Part shown: positions 43,959 to 51,883 of the stretch, one piece after another | How the letters are laid out: each line of letters starts with the position of its first letter | Position numbering within the stretch: the first letter of the stretch is position 1 | DNA from: Rhodothermus bifroesti | Lineage (GTDB): Bacteria; Bacteroidota; Rhodothermia; Rhodothermales; Rhodothermaceae | Direction of reading: 5' to 3' | Assembly (NCBI RefSeq): GCF_017908595.1 | Contig: NZ_JAGKTL010000002.1 | Coordinates: 496,001-560,000, forward strand | Length of the DNA: 64,000 nt | Notes under the pieces: model-generated | What the model was told of the DNA's origin: nothing | The model's input: only the letters and a program-made list of their open reading frames with translations | The model's database searches: none | Made by a program: the position numbers and the translations under genes

Positions 43959-44354
43959 TTAGAGCTGAGCGACAATGTGGCGCAATCGCTCGCGCACTTG
44001 CTCAGCGATGCTGCGCAAAGCCGGGTTGTTTACGGCTTGCATTGAGGCGACGGGATCGATGGCTGCCACTTCGGTTTGCCCTGTTTCGGTTTGGCGCACA
44101 ATCACGTTGCAAGGCAGCATTGTGCCAATGTAAGGCTCGGCCTGCAGGGCCTGGTGGGCAAAATGCGGATTGCAAGCGCCTAAGATTTTGTAAGGGCGCA
44201 CGTCAACGTTGAGCTTCTTTTTTAGCGTAGCCTGCACATCGATTTCGGTAAGCACGCCAAAGCCTTCCTGTTGCAGCAGGTCGCGCACACGTGCTTCGGC
44301 TGCTTCAAGGCTTAGGGGCAGCGTGCGGGCAAAGTAGTAGGGTGTTGGGTTCAT
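43959..44354 (-). CDS. DUF302 family protein
   Basis: 131 residues. The family fold is seen in PYYFARTLPLSLEAAEARVRDLL, the hinge IDVQATLKKKL, and the signature GACNPHFAHQAL near residue 64, whose cysteine and histidine could bind a metal or haem. Function is not established. It is the last gene of the DUF411-TlpA-DUF302 operon (12 bases after the TlpA gene) and converges with the VOC gene with 7 bases between stops. No signal peptide is seen, so it may be cytoplasmic. Confidence 0.85.
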   Translation of the reverse strand: MNPTPYYFARTLPLSLEAAEARVRDLLQQEGFGVLTEIDVQATLKKKLNVDVRPYKILGACNPHFAHQALQAEPYIGTMLPCNVIVRQTETGQTEVAAIDPVASMQAVNNPALRSIAEQVRERLRHIVAQL

Positions 44355-44366
44355 AGTATATCTCCG

Positions 44367-45026
44367 TTATTGCAACTCTAAAACAGCAGCTTCAAATTGG
44401 GTAAAATTGGCTGCACCAGGCCAGGTTGCGCGAATGATCCCTTCGCGGTCAATGATAAACGTGGTAGGGCGGGCTTGCTCAACGCGATTGTATGGCCAAG
44501 GCCAACGCGTATCTTGAGGCAGATAGCCACTAACGGCCTCGATGGGGTGATCTTTCATGAACTCTAGAATCGTCTGTCGCGTCTCGTCTGAGATCATGAT
44601 CACCACGATACCCTGATCGCGGTAAGCCTGTTGAAACCGATTGAGTTCAGGAATTTCTTCCAAGCAAGGGCTACACCAGGTAGCCCACAGGTTGAGCACA
44701 ATAATCTGGCCGCGGTAGTCGGCCAAGGTGCGCGGTTCATCAGTAGCTACCAGCCGGAAGCGGAGCTCTGGTGCAGGCCGACCTACGGCACCCGGGGGAA
44801 GGAGAGCTTCTGGTTGGGTATGGCGGGTATACGTCAGGGTAGCCAGTACCAGACCAGCGAGAATAACTACAGCTCCAAACGTTGCGCCGGTCCAAGCAGC
44901 AGCCCCTTCTAGGCGTCGTTTTGGACTTAGGTATCGCGCAAACCAAAGTAGTCCAGCGCCACCAATCATCAGTAACGCGGCCAGCGTGTAGAGCGCTGGC
45001 GGACTGAAAGGCAGCGTTTCCTCCAT
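44367..45026 (-). CDS. Membrane-anchored TlpA-like thioredoxin
   Basis: 219 residues. Two hydrophobic spans (about residues 11-30 and 47-66) precede a periplasmic thioredoxin domain with the redox motif WCSPC (LNLWATWCSPCLEEIPEL, near residue 118). TlpA/ResA-type proteins reduce disulfides on apo-cytochromes or copper-site cysteines. The gene starts 3 bases after the DUF411 gene and precedes DUF302 by 12 bases, so the three are one operon. A cytochrome c lipoprotein gene is transcribed divergently nearby, giving a possible client. Confidence 0.9.
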   Translation of the reverse strand: MEETLPFSPPALYTLAALLMIGGAGLLWFARYLSPKRRLEGAAAWTGATFGAVVILAGLVLATLTYTRHTQPEALLPPGAVGRPAPELRFRLVATDEPRTLADYRGQIIVLNLWATWCSPCLEEIPELNRFQQAYRDQGIVVIMISDETRQTILEFMKDHPIEAVSGYLPQDTRWPWPYNRVEQARPTTFIIDREGIIRATWPGAANFTQFEAAVLELQ

Positions 45027-45029
45027 GGT

Positions 45030-45515
45030 TTATTCTTGCCTACCGTAACGAGCAAATACCTGCGTTTGACCTGCGGTCGTAAACGTGAGCACTTCATAAG
45101 GATCTTGCCGATTTCCTTGCTCCATGCCTGGCGAGCCAATGGGCATGCCAGGGACGGCCAGGCCAGCTACGTTAGGCTTTTCGCGGAGCAAGCGCCAGAC
45201 CTCAGCAGCCGGTACGTGACCTTCAATCACATAGCCCGCCACCAGCGCTGTGTGGCAAGAGTGCAGTTTGGGAGGTACCTGAAACCGCGTTTTGATCGTG
45301 CTCATGTCTTGCACGTCTTCGAGCTTTACTTTAAAGCCTGCAGCCTGCATGTGCTCGACCCATTTAGTGCAGCAGCCGCAGGTAGGGCTTTTGAATACCG
45401 TAAGGGTCGGCTGAGCTGATGCGTTTTGCCAATGACTGTAAAGTGCTAGACCTGCAGTGGCCAGCACTGCGCCCAAGGTAAAACCCAGGGCATAGGTTTT
45501 CAGGGAAAAAGCCAT
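45030..45515 (-). CDS. DUF411 (CopG-type) copper-binding-like protein
   Basis: 161 residues with an N-terminal hydrophobic anchor (residues 8-27) and a DUF411 domain: VFKSPTCGCCTKWVEHM holds a CxCC-like cysteine cluster, SCHTALVAGYVIEGHVP the second Cys/His set, and VPGMPIGSPGME the usual Met-rich loop. DUF411 proteins such as Pseudomonas CopG bind several copper ions in the periplasm. It is the first gene of the operon with TlpA-like and DUF302 genes. The upstream 185-base region separates it from the divergent cytochrome lipoprotein gene. Confidence 0.9.
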   Translation of the reverse strand: MAFSLKTYALGFTLGAVLATAGLALYSHWQNASAQPTLTVFKSPTCGCCTKWVEHMQAAGFKVKLEDVQDMSTIKTRFQVPPKLHSCHTALVAGYVIEGHVPAAEVWRLLREKPNVAGLAVPGMPIGSPGMEQGNRQDPYEVLTFTTAGQTQVFARYGRQE

Positions 45516-45700
45516 AGCATGGAAGGTAATTTTGTGAAAAACACCAAGAGGAAAACCGCTCCGGGCTCAAAAGGCTCCCATCTTTTATTCACAGATTGCT
45601 TTTGATAAACAATTCAGGAAAACGCCACCGCAATAGGCGCGGTTTGTCACGTTGCACTAACTTTTACACCATGATTCGGCTAGCTAGTCTTTACACGGTT

Positions 45701-46189
45701 ATGCGTAAGTTGTACGTCTTGAGTTTTGGGCTTTTGCTGATGGCTTGTCAGTCGGAAGGACAGCCGCGCAACGCTGAAGATCGTTTCGCGCAGCTTGGAC
45801 GACAGGTCTATCAGACATATTGTGCTACTTGTCATCAGCCCAACGGTCAGGGCGTGGCGAACATTTATCCTCCGCTGACGCCTAATGCCTGGATTCAGGG
45901 AGATAAAGGAAGGCTGATTCGGTTGGTGTTGCATGGCGTGCAAGGAGAAATGCGCGTAGGAGATCAGGTCTACAACAATGTAATGACAGCCCACGAGTTT
46001 TTAAGCGACGACCAGATTGCGGCTGTGCTGACGTTTGTTCGCCAAAACTTTGGCAACAAGGCCGATCCCGTAACGCCAGAAGAAGTAGCAGCGGTTCGCG
46101 CGGCAAGTCAGCAGAAAGGCCCTTGGGAAGCTTCGGTGTTATGGGACCAGGTGGGGATTCCGAGGACAAACGCCGCGCCTAATCCTTAA
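45701..46189 (+). CDS. Monohaem c-type cytochrome lipoprotein
   Basis: 162 residues from ATG 45701 (ATG 45671 also possible). A lipobox LLMAC (Cys16) makes it a lipid-anchored envelope protein, and the haem motif CATCH covers residues 41-45, with GVQGEMRVG probably holding the axial methionine. The fold is the class I cytochrome c type, as in electron carriers attached to oxidases or dehydrogenases. It is divergent from the DUF411-TlpA-DUF302 operon and converges with the transglycosylase-like gene, 3 bases between stops. Its partner enzyme is not in the window. Confidence 0.88.
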   Translation: MRKLYVLSFGLLLMACQSEGQPRNAEDRFAQLGRQVYQTYCATCHQPNGQGVANIYPPLTPNAWIQGDKGRLIRLVLHGVQGEMRVGDQVYNNVMTAHEFLSDDQIAAVLTFVRQNFGNKADPVTPEEVAAVRAASQQKGPWEASVLWDQVGIPRTNAAPNP

Positions 46190-46192
46190 AAG

Positions 46193-47971
46193 CTACTTGT
46201 TCAGTGCGTTTTCAAGTGGGCGTGCAGGTAGGCGGAGTCGCCCAGTGGCGGCCTCGGCGGCTTGCGCCAGCTGGCGCCAAGCCTCAAATTGCCACAGCCG
46301 TGCGTGTGTCCGAATAATTTGGAGCTGGCGTAGGCGATAAGGTGTGGGATGCTGGGTTGCGAGGGCTTCAAAGCGAACAACGAGGCTGTCGAGCAGGGCG
46401 CGATTGGCGTGCGTAAAGCCAAAATGGCCAATATCTTCGACAAGCAGGGCGTAGGTTTGATCCCAGTTGGTTGCTTCTTGCAATTCTGCTGGGTGATAGG
46501 TTTGGTGATCATAGCGGCGGAGCAACTGCAGTCCAGTAAAGCCCATTGCCTGCAGGCGCTCTACTGCGCCTAAGGGAAGAAAGAAGCGGATGGGGGGCTG
46601 TTGTGCGCTACGTGCAAAACGAATGTCGCCGCTGGGAGGTACGCCTTGCCCTGCTGTGCTGGGCGGCAACTGAAAATGGGGATTCAGTAACCGGAAGCGG
46701 TGATAGAGGCTTGTGCCTTTAGGTGCAACGCACCAATTCAGCGTGTCGCCACCTGCTTGTCTTAAGGCATGAAGCAAGTCACTGAGGTAGAAGGGCTGCT
46801 GAGCGACAACTTGCACCAGCTCAGCTTGTACAGTACGGCTGGTGTCCAGCGGAAGATGCTCAAGAGCGCGGACGGTCCCGTACAGCGAAGGTACGTAACC
46901 ACGCGAGTAGTTTCGAAACGAAGTGTTTGTTGTAAGTTGGGCAAAGCCCTCCGTTAGGGCCCAGATGTAAGCGTCGACTACGGTCGTGCCGGCTTGCAAG
47001 TACCGTGTACCTTCCGTGAGGAAGGCACGATAAATGCGGAAAAGGTTCGCTGGTCCTGTGTGATACGCCGAAAGCCCAGGAATTTCATGACCTACAGCGT
47101 TTGTATACCCCCGCATAACCAGAAAGGCCGGTTCCATAACCAGTAAAGGATGCCATTCTTCTGCCACCTGCAGGGTGTTCCCGTAGGCTGTAGGCAGTTT
47201 GTAGTGATGGATGCCATATTGGCGCAGCAAGTAGGGCATGAGCTGGTAGCGGCTGCGCGCACCGGCAGGCGAGACCAACCGATCATCGTTAAAGGTTTCA
47301 ACAACGCTAACGGCTGTACTCAGCAAGCTCAGGTTTAAAGATCGGGCCAAGCGGATTTCGTATTCTAAATAGGGCAAAGCACGCTGAAAAGCTTCCTGCA
47401 CCTGGGTGGCGCGTCCCCAGCGAGCTTGGAGAGCGCTGCGTGCAAATCCACGGGCTGCAAAGTCGTCGAGTAGGTTACGGGTGATTTCACGCCGAACCCG
47501 ATCGACAGCATCCCAGTCCATCTTGCCCTGTTCGTCATAGCGCTGGCGCCAGTCGGTAAGCTCATAGCGGATGAGCTCTCGGCCTGTACGGCTGTCATAG
47601 ATGCGAATCGTAAAGTTATCGTCTACAGCTTGCCGAAGGGTGTACTGGGTGAGCAATGCCTGAAAAGCAGGCAGCAGGGGAGCTGCTACGATAGGATCTG
47701 TTGCAGAGGCTGCACCAGTAAAATACGGTCCATAGCGCACATCCGGATGCAAATCGGCTGCATAGGTTCCCAAGGTAAGCGGTGTTGGGGCTGGAGGAGT
47801 AGTGGGCTTAGGCGCAGGCGATGGGACAGTTGCTGAAGAAGCAGGCGTAGGCAAAGTAAAATACCGCCACAAGGCGATGGCCCAATGTGTAAAACTGGCT
47901 GTGACGGTAGCCACAAGTAGGACCACCAAGCCCGTCCGCCACAACTGCTGACGCTCCATCATAGGCTTCAT
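46193..47971 (-). CDS. Membrane-anchored lytic-transglycosylase-like protein
   Basis: 592 residues from ATG 47971; a GTG at 47980 adds three residues. One N-terminal membrane span (about 12-33) and a Pro/Thr-rich stretch precede a helical region. Near residue 225 the sequence STAVSVVETFNDDRLVSPAGARSRYQLMP matches the SLT lytic transglycosylase core (given here over 30 residues in parts: VVETF with the candidate catalytic Glu, then SPAGARSRYQLMP), and SAYHTGPANLFRIYRAF resembles the AYNAGPxN motif. The usual GLMQLMP is RYQLMP here. A further 270 C-terminal residues, including a region that may be a LysM-like repeat, are not recognised. Family call is moderate. Confidence 0.65.
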   Translation of the reverse strand: MKPMMERQQLWRTGLVVLLVATVTASFTHWAIALWRYFTLPTPASSATVPSPAPKPTTPPAPTPLTLGTYAADLHPDVRYGPYFTGAASATDPIVAAPLLPAFQALLTQYTLRQAVDDNFTIRIYDSRTGRELIRYELTDWRQRYDEQGKMDWDAVDRVRREITRNLLDDFAARGFARSALQARWGRATQVQEAFQRALPYLEYEIRLARSLNLSLLSTAVSVVETFNDDRLVSPAGARSRYQLMPYLLRQYGIHHYKLPTAYGNTLQVAEEWHPLLVMEPAFLVMRGYTNAVGHEIPGLSAYHTGPANLFRIYRAFLTEGTRYLQAGTTVVDAYIWALTEGFAQLTTNTSFRNYSRGYVPSLYGTVRALEHLPLDTSRTVQAELVQVVAQQPFYLSDLLHALRQAGGDTLNWCVAPKGTSLYHRFRLLNPHFQLPPSTAGQGVPPSGDIRFARSAQQPPIRFFLPLGAVERLQAMGFTGLQLLRRYDHQTYHPAELQEATNWDQTYALLVEDIGHFGFTHANRALLDSLVVRFEALATQHPTPYRLRQLQIIRTHARLWQFEAWRQLAQAAEAATGRLRLPARPLENALNK

Positions 47972-48056
47972 TTTAAGCACAATATATGGCCGAAATCAGC
48001 AAAAGCTCCCTTCGGTAAAGTATCGGCGGACCCGCTTTGAAAATACAGCATGCTGG

Positions 48057-48395
48057 CTACCTTGGCCAAAGTTCGGCAAGCTGAAGCCTTTGAGGATCCG
48101 GCCTGGCCGTTACATCCAGAGACAAAATAAGTGCCGCATCCGTGGTTAATGCCTGCGTGACGTAAGGGGCAAATCGCCCTTCTTTGAGGGCCTGATGCAA
48201 TGCCTGCTTGATCGTGCGCCGCAGACCATAGGCATCGGTGGTCGAGCTCCCATGAATAAGCTGCACTTGGGCCCGCCCTCGGCTTTGGGCTGCGGCAACC
48301 ACACGTAAGGCTAGGGCAAGGGCCTCCTCAACGCGTGCACCGTGCAGATCGAGCACAACGCACCGCCCATCATCTTTTAAGCTAGGATAAGGCAT
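48057..48395 (-). CDS. Smr-domain-like protein
   Basis: 112 residues with a Smr (small MutS-related) pattern: LDLHGARVEEALALAL at residues 15-30, VQLIHGSS near 44 and LRRTIKQALHQAL near 58. Smr domains are DNA or RNA nicking endonucleases found free or at the end of MutS2. The expected HGKGxGxL loop is replaced by HGSSTTDAYGLR, so activity is uncertain. The gene is divergent from the small zinc-ribbon gene at 48581, sharing a region with two LacI-type operator-like sites. Confidence 0.7.
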   Translation of the reverse strand: MPYPSLKDDGRCVVLDLHGARVEEALALALRVVAAAQSRGRAQVQLIHGSSTTDAYGLRRTIKQALHQALKEGRFAPYVTQALTTDAALILSLDVTARPDPQRLQLAELWPR

Positions 48396-48453
48396 AGCAG
48401 GGCTTTTTTTTAATAAAAAACACCATCGCGGTTAGGGTTTCCCTAAAGACTTA

Positions 48454-48468
48454 TTGAAAGCGTTTCTG
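48454..48468. promoter_or_regulatory. LacI-family operator-like site 1
   Basis: The sequence TTGAAAGCGTTTCTG follows most of the LacI/CcpA-type operator pattern WTGNAANCGNWNNCA around a central CG, failing only at the last two positions. It lies 28 bases (centre to centre) before a second, better site. The position is between the divergent Smr and zinc-ribbon genes. Recognition by a LacI-type regulator is inferred; no regulator gene is nearby. Confidence 0.35.
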
Positions 48469-48481
48469 TTAAATAATTGTA

Positions 48482-48496
48482 TCGAAAACGCTTGCA
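48482..48496. promoter_or_regulatory. LacI-family operator-like site 2
   Basis: TCGAAAACGCTTGCA matches WTGNAANCGNWNNCA at all but one fixed position and has the central CG typical of LacI-family operators. It lies 98 bases before the start of the small zinc-ribbon gene, which has its own ideal ribosome site, and downstream of site 1. Confidence 0.4.
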
Positions 48497-48580
48497 GCTT
48501 CCGGAAATGAATCTGTGCTATGGGCTTTTCGTAGAATGACTCGTTCCTAAGCAAACAATCTAAAGGAGGAAAGCAACGCC

Positions 48581-48790
48581 ATGAAACGGCTCTGGCATAC
48601 GTTGAAGACGCAGCTTACGCAGTTGGCCTATGCGATGGCTCTTCCGGCCTACACCTACTGGGGCTATTGCACGATTTGCGGCAAATCCACACCTTGGCAG
48701 GTCGAGGCGCTGCGCGGTCATTATAAATGTCTAAGCTGCGGTACCAATCCGCTGAGTACTGAGCGGACAAAAACGCTGGCTGGTGTTTAA
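48581..48790 (+). CDS. Small zinc-ribbon protein
   Basis: 69 residues preceded by a near-perfect Shine-Dalgarno AAAGGAGG at 48562-48569, which indicates strong translation. Four cysteines in two CxxC pairs (Cys30/Cys33 and Cys50/Cys53: YCTICGKSTPW, YKCLSCGT) form a zinc-ribbon pattern; the N-terminal 28 residues form a helix with hydrophobic face. I do not recognise a family. It is a single-gene unit with a strong terminator and two operator-like sites upstream, suggesting regulated expression. Possible roles include a ribosome or RNA polymerase accessory protein, or a methyltransferase-linked ribbon. Confidence 0.65.
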   Translation: MKRLWHTLKTQLTQLAYAMALPAYTYWGYCTICGKSTPWQVEALRGHYKCLSCGTNPLSTERTKTLAGV

Positions 48791-48799
48791 GTAGCTTAC

Positions 48800-48833
48800 G
48801 TGGGGGCCTCTGCCAGAGGCCCCCACATTTTTG
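48800..48833 (+). terminator. Terminator of the zinc-ribbon gene
   Basis: A perfect 12-bp G/C-rich stem (48800-48811 with 48815-48826) with a GCC loop is followed by a run of five T residues at 48828-48832, 9 bases after the gene's stop. Confidence 0.93.
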
Positions 48834-48917
48834 TAACAAATCTGTTTTGTACTTGCTTTTTTAGAAGGGATTCCCCTAATTAAAAAGTCAACATGTTCCA
48901 CAAACCTATCATGGACT

Positions 48918-49343
48918 ATGCCTATTCGTAAAGCACAGGCTGTCTGGAGCGGTAATCTGCGGGAGGGGAATGGGCGTGTTTCCTTTGGGCGAGGCCCTGC
49001 TTTTGAGGGGGCTTATTCGTTTGCTTCTCGGTTTGAAGAAGGGGCGGGTACCAATCCTGAGGAGCTTATTGCAGCGGCTCATGCGGGATGTTTTTCCATG
49101 GCATTAGCCAATCGGTTGGCGCAGGCGGGCTACGTGCCCCAGCGGGTGCAAACGGAAGCTCGGGTGCACTTGGAGATGAAAGATGGTGCCCAAATTACCA
49201 AAATTGAGCTGCATACCGAGGTAGAAGCTCCGGGACTAGACGAGGCCACATTTCGTGAGCATGCCGAGGCCGCCAAAAATGGGTGTCCCGTTTCGAAAGC
49301 ACTGGCGAGCGTGCCTATTGAGTTGCACGCCCGATTGGTTTAA
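48918..49343 (+). CDS. osmC: OsmC-family organic hydroperoxide resistance protein
   Basis: 141 residues, normal for OsmC. The catalytic cysteines are Cys58 (HAGCFSMAL) and Cys123 (KNGCPVSKAL), and the substrate-site Arg/Glu region is present (NPEELIAAA). The protein reduces organic hydroperoxides using dihydrolipoyl or thiol donors. It is a stand-alone gene between a terminator at 48800 and one at 49362. An ATG at 48911 lies in another frame. Confidence 0.93.
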   Translation: MPIRKAQAVWSGNLREGNGRVSFGRGPAFEGAYSFASRFEEGAGTNPEELIAAAHAGCFSMALANRLAQAGYVPQRVQTEARVHLEMKDGAQITKIELHTEVEAPGLDEATFREHAEAAKNGCPVSKALASVPIELHARLV

Positions 49344-49361
49344 GTAAAGTCGTTACAAATT

Positions 49362-49402
49362 GGCAACGGCTGGCGCTAAGCCAGCCGTTTTGCCGTTTTT
49401 TT
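49362..49402 (+). terminator. Terminator of osmC
   Basis: A 10-bp stem (49365-49374 with 49380-49389, loop of five), extended by a GGC/GCC pair with a two-base bulge, is followed by seven T residues at 49396-49402, about 20 bases after the osmC stop. Confidence 0.88.
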
Positions 49403-49477
49403 AGGAACGTTCCTCTGTGAAGTGTTCTACATAAAGTAGTTCCTGTCGTTGGTTAAGCGCATCCTTTGCAGGTACTT

Positions 49478-51802
49478 ATGGAAAGCTTTCGTTTGCGGCG
49501 TATTGCGTTTATTGGAAACTATCTTCCCCGGCAGTGCGGCATTGCTACGTTTACCACAGACTTGTGTGAGGCTGTTGCTGCAGTGGCGCCAGAGCTAAGC
49601 TGCATTGCGGTACCGATTAATGACCGTGCCGAAGGCTACGCCTATCCTGCACGTGTGCGTTTTGAGATTGCGGAAGAGGACCTTTCGGCCTACCGCAGGG
49701 CTGCTGAGTTTCTCAACATTAACGATGTAGATGTGGTATGCCTGCAGCATGAATACGGCATTTTTGGAGGTCCTGCAGGTAGTCATGTGCTTACGCTGCT
49801 GCGCGAGCTGCGCGTACCTGTGGTCACCACGCTACACACGATTCTACGCGAGCCTAGTGCCGAGCAGCGAGCAGTTATGGAAGAGCTTACGGTGCTTTCG
49901 GATCGCCTGGTGGTTATGACGCAGCGGGGTAAGGAATTCTTGCAGACGATCTATGGCGTTCCAGAAGCGAAAATTGACCTCATTCCCCACGGCATCCCAG
50001 AGGTCCCTTTCGTTGACCCGAACTTCTACAAGGATCGTTTTGGGGTTGAAGGCAAGACGGTGCTGCTCACGTTTGGGTTGCTTTCTCGTAATAAAGGCAT
50101 TGAGTACGTCATTGAGGCCCTGCCGGCCATTTTGGAGCGCCATCCAAATGTGGTCTACATTGTGCTAGGGGCTACGCATCCGCATGTACGCCAGTATGAA
50201 GGCGAAACCTATCGGCTGTTTTTGCAACGGCGCGCGCGGGAGCTGGGCGTTGAGCAGCAGGTGATTTTTTACAACCGATTTGTTAGCAACGAAGAGCTGG
50301 TTGAGTTCATCGGTGCTGCTGACATTTACCTAACGCCTTACCTGAACCGTGAGCAGATTACCTCGGGTACGCTGGCCTATACGGTAGGTTGTGGCAAGGC
50401 GGTGATTTCGACGCCTTACTGGCATGCCGAAGAGCTGCTGGCTGAGGGCCGCGGCATTTTGGTCCCTTTTCGGGATGCAGCAGCAATTGCCAAGGCAGTG
50501 AATCGGCTCTTGGACGATGAGATCGAGCGCCATGCAATCCGCAAGCGCGCCTATCTTTACAGCCGCCATATGATCTGGCCTGAAGTGGCGCGATGCTACT
50601 TAGAAAGCTTTAGGCGAGCTCGTGAAGCTGGGACAAGCCGCACCAGGGTGGCAATGCCCACGCTTGGCCAGCGTCCCGATGAACTGCCTATGCTTAAGCT
50701 CGACCATCTCAAACGGCTCACGGACGATACAGGCATCCTGCAACATGCTACCTACACGGTGCCCAATTACAATGAAGGCTATACGACCGATGATAATGCA
50801 CGTGCCCTTATTGTTGCTGTACTACTCGATGAACTGGAAAGTAAAAGCGTGCCAGAAGCCGTTGAGCTCGCTACGCGTTACCTCGCCTTTCTTTGGCACG
50901 CCTTTAATCCAGAAACTCGCCGCTTTCGCAACTTTCTGGCCTACAGTCGCCAGTGGCTTGAAGAAGTCGGATCTGAAGATAGCCATGGCCGGGCGCTTTG
51001 GGGACTGGGTTGGGTAGTAGGATGGTCACGCCGGCCTGGTCTTTGGAAACTCGCCAGCCGGCTTTTTCATGCAGCCTTGCCGGAGACGTTAACGTTTACC
51101 AGTCCGCGTGCTTGGGCGTTAACTATTCTGGGCATTCAGGAATACCTACGGCGATTCTACGGAGACCGTACGGCACAACAGGCCCGCGAGACGTTAGCCG
51201 ACCAGCTTTACCAATGCTATCGGGCAAATCAACACGACGATTGGTGCTGGTTTGAAGATCGGCTAACGTATGCCAATGCGCATCTGCCGCATGCACTGAT
51301 TGTTGCGGGCCAAACCGCAGGTCGATCGGATTGGGTGCAAGCCGGCCTGGAGGCCTTGGACTGGCTGGTTCGTGTGCAGCAAGATGATCAGGGGTACTTT
51401 GCTCCGATCGGCAACGACGGATTCTACGTACGTGGAACGCCAAGACCTGCTTTCGATCAGCAACCCATCGAAGCGCACGCCACAGTAGCAGCCTGTCTGG
51501 AAGCCTACCGCCTAACGCACCAGATACGCTGGTATCGCGAAGCCCGGCGGGCTTTTGAATGGTTCCTTGGACGCAATCAGCTTGGCATGCCGCTTTACGA
51601 TCCCACTACTGGAGGGTGCTACGACGGCCTGCACGCAGGTGGCGTTAACGAAAACCAGGGGGCTGAATCGACCCTTTCGTTTCTACTTGCGCTTTTGGAA
51701 ATGCGGCGGATAGAAACCTACCTGTCGCTGCAACAGCGGCAAAGCGACCGGCGCGTCACGCAAACGGCCGAAGAGGCGGGCACTGCATCGCGTTTTGTGT
51801 GA
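49478..51802 (+). CDS. GT4 glycosyltransferase fused to a helical (alpha/alpha toroid-like) domain
   Basis: 774 residues from ATG 49478 (a TTG at 49466 is possible). The first half, about 1-385, is a GT4 enzyme: RIAFIGNYLPRQCGIATFTT, LQHEYGIFGG, LIPHGIP, LTFGLLSRNKGIEYV and ADIYLTPYLNREQITSGTLAYTVGCGK (the last holding the donor-site Glu region). The second half, about 405-770, has repeated aromatic helices (YNEGYTTDDNARALIV, AHATVAACLEAYR) like an alpha-hairpin toroid of glycosidase or epimerase type, but I do not recognise a named family. The two domains may build and modify the same sugar. It precedes hemN by 81 bases. Confidence 0.8.
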   Translation: MESFRLRRIAFIGNYLPRQCGIATFTTDLCEAVAAVAPELSCIAVPINDRAEGYAYPARVRFEIAEEDLSAYRRAAEFLNINDVDVVCLQHEYGIFGGPAGSHVLTLLRELRVPVVTTLHTILREPSAEQRAVMEELTVLSDRLVVMTQRGKEFLQTIYGVPEAKIDLIPHGIPEVPFVDPNFYKDRFGVEGKTVLLTFGLLSRNKGIEYVIEALPAILERHPNVVYIVLGATHPHVRQYEGETYRLFLQRRARELGVEQQVIFYNRFVSNEELVEFIGAADIYLTPYLNREQITSGTLAYTVGCGKAVISTPYWHAEELLAEGRGILVPFRDAAAIAKAVNRLLDDEIERHAIRKRAYLYSRHMIWPEVARCYLESFRRAREAGTSRTRVAMPTLGQRPDELPMLKLDHLKRLTDDTGILQHATYTVPNYNEGYTTDDNARALIVAVLLDELESKSVPEAVELATRYLAFLWHAFNPETRRFRNFLAYSRQWLEEVGSEDSHGRALWGLGWVVGWSRRPGLWKLASRLFHAALPETLTFTSPRAWALTILGIQEYLRRFYGDRTAQQARETLADQLYQCYRANQHDDWCWFEDRLTYANAHLPHALIVAGQTAGRSDWVQAGLEALDWLVRVQQDDQGYFAPIGNDGFYVRGTPRPAFDQQPIEAHATVAACLEAYRLTHQIRWYREARRAFEWFLGRNQLGMPLYDPTTGGCYDGLHAGGVNENQGAESTLSFLLALLEMRRIETYLSLQQRQSDRRVTQTAEEAGTASRFV

Positions 51803-51883
51803 ACTTGCTTTGCTGGGGAACCTGGCGCCTGGCGTATCGTGCTCAATCCTATTGAAGTGTTTTTTGTCTGAAAAGGGTAAGCC

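Noticed and set aside
48454-48496. The two similar 15-base sites as a start of a CRISPR array
   Set aside because: Only two copies, not identical, with a 13-base spacer; they fit a LacI-type operator pattern better.
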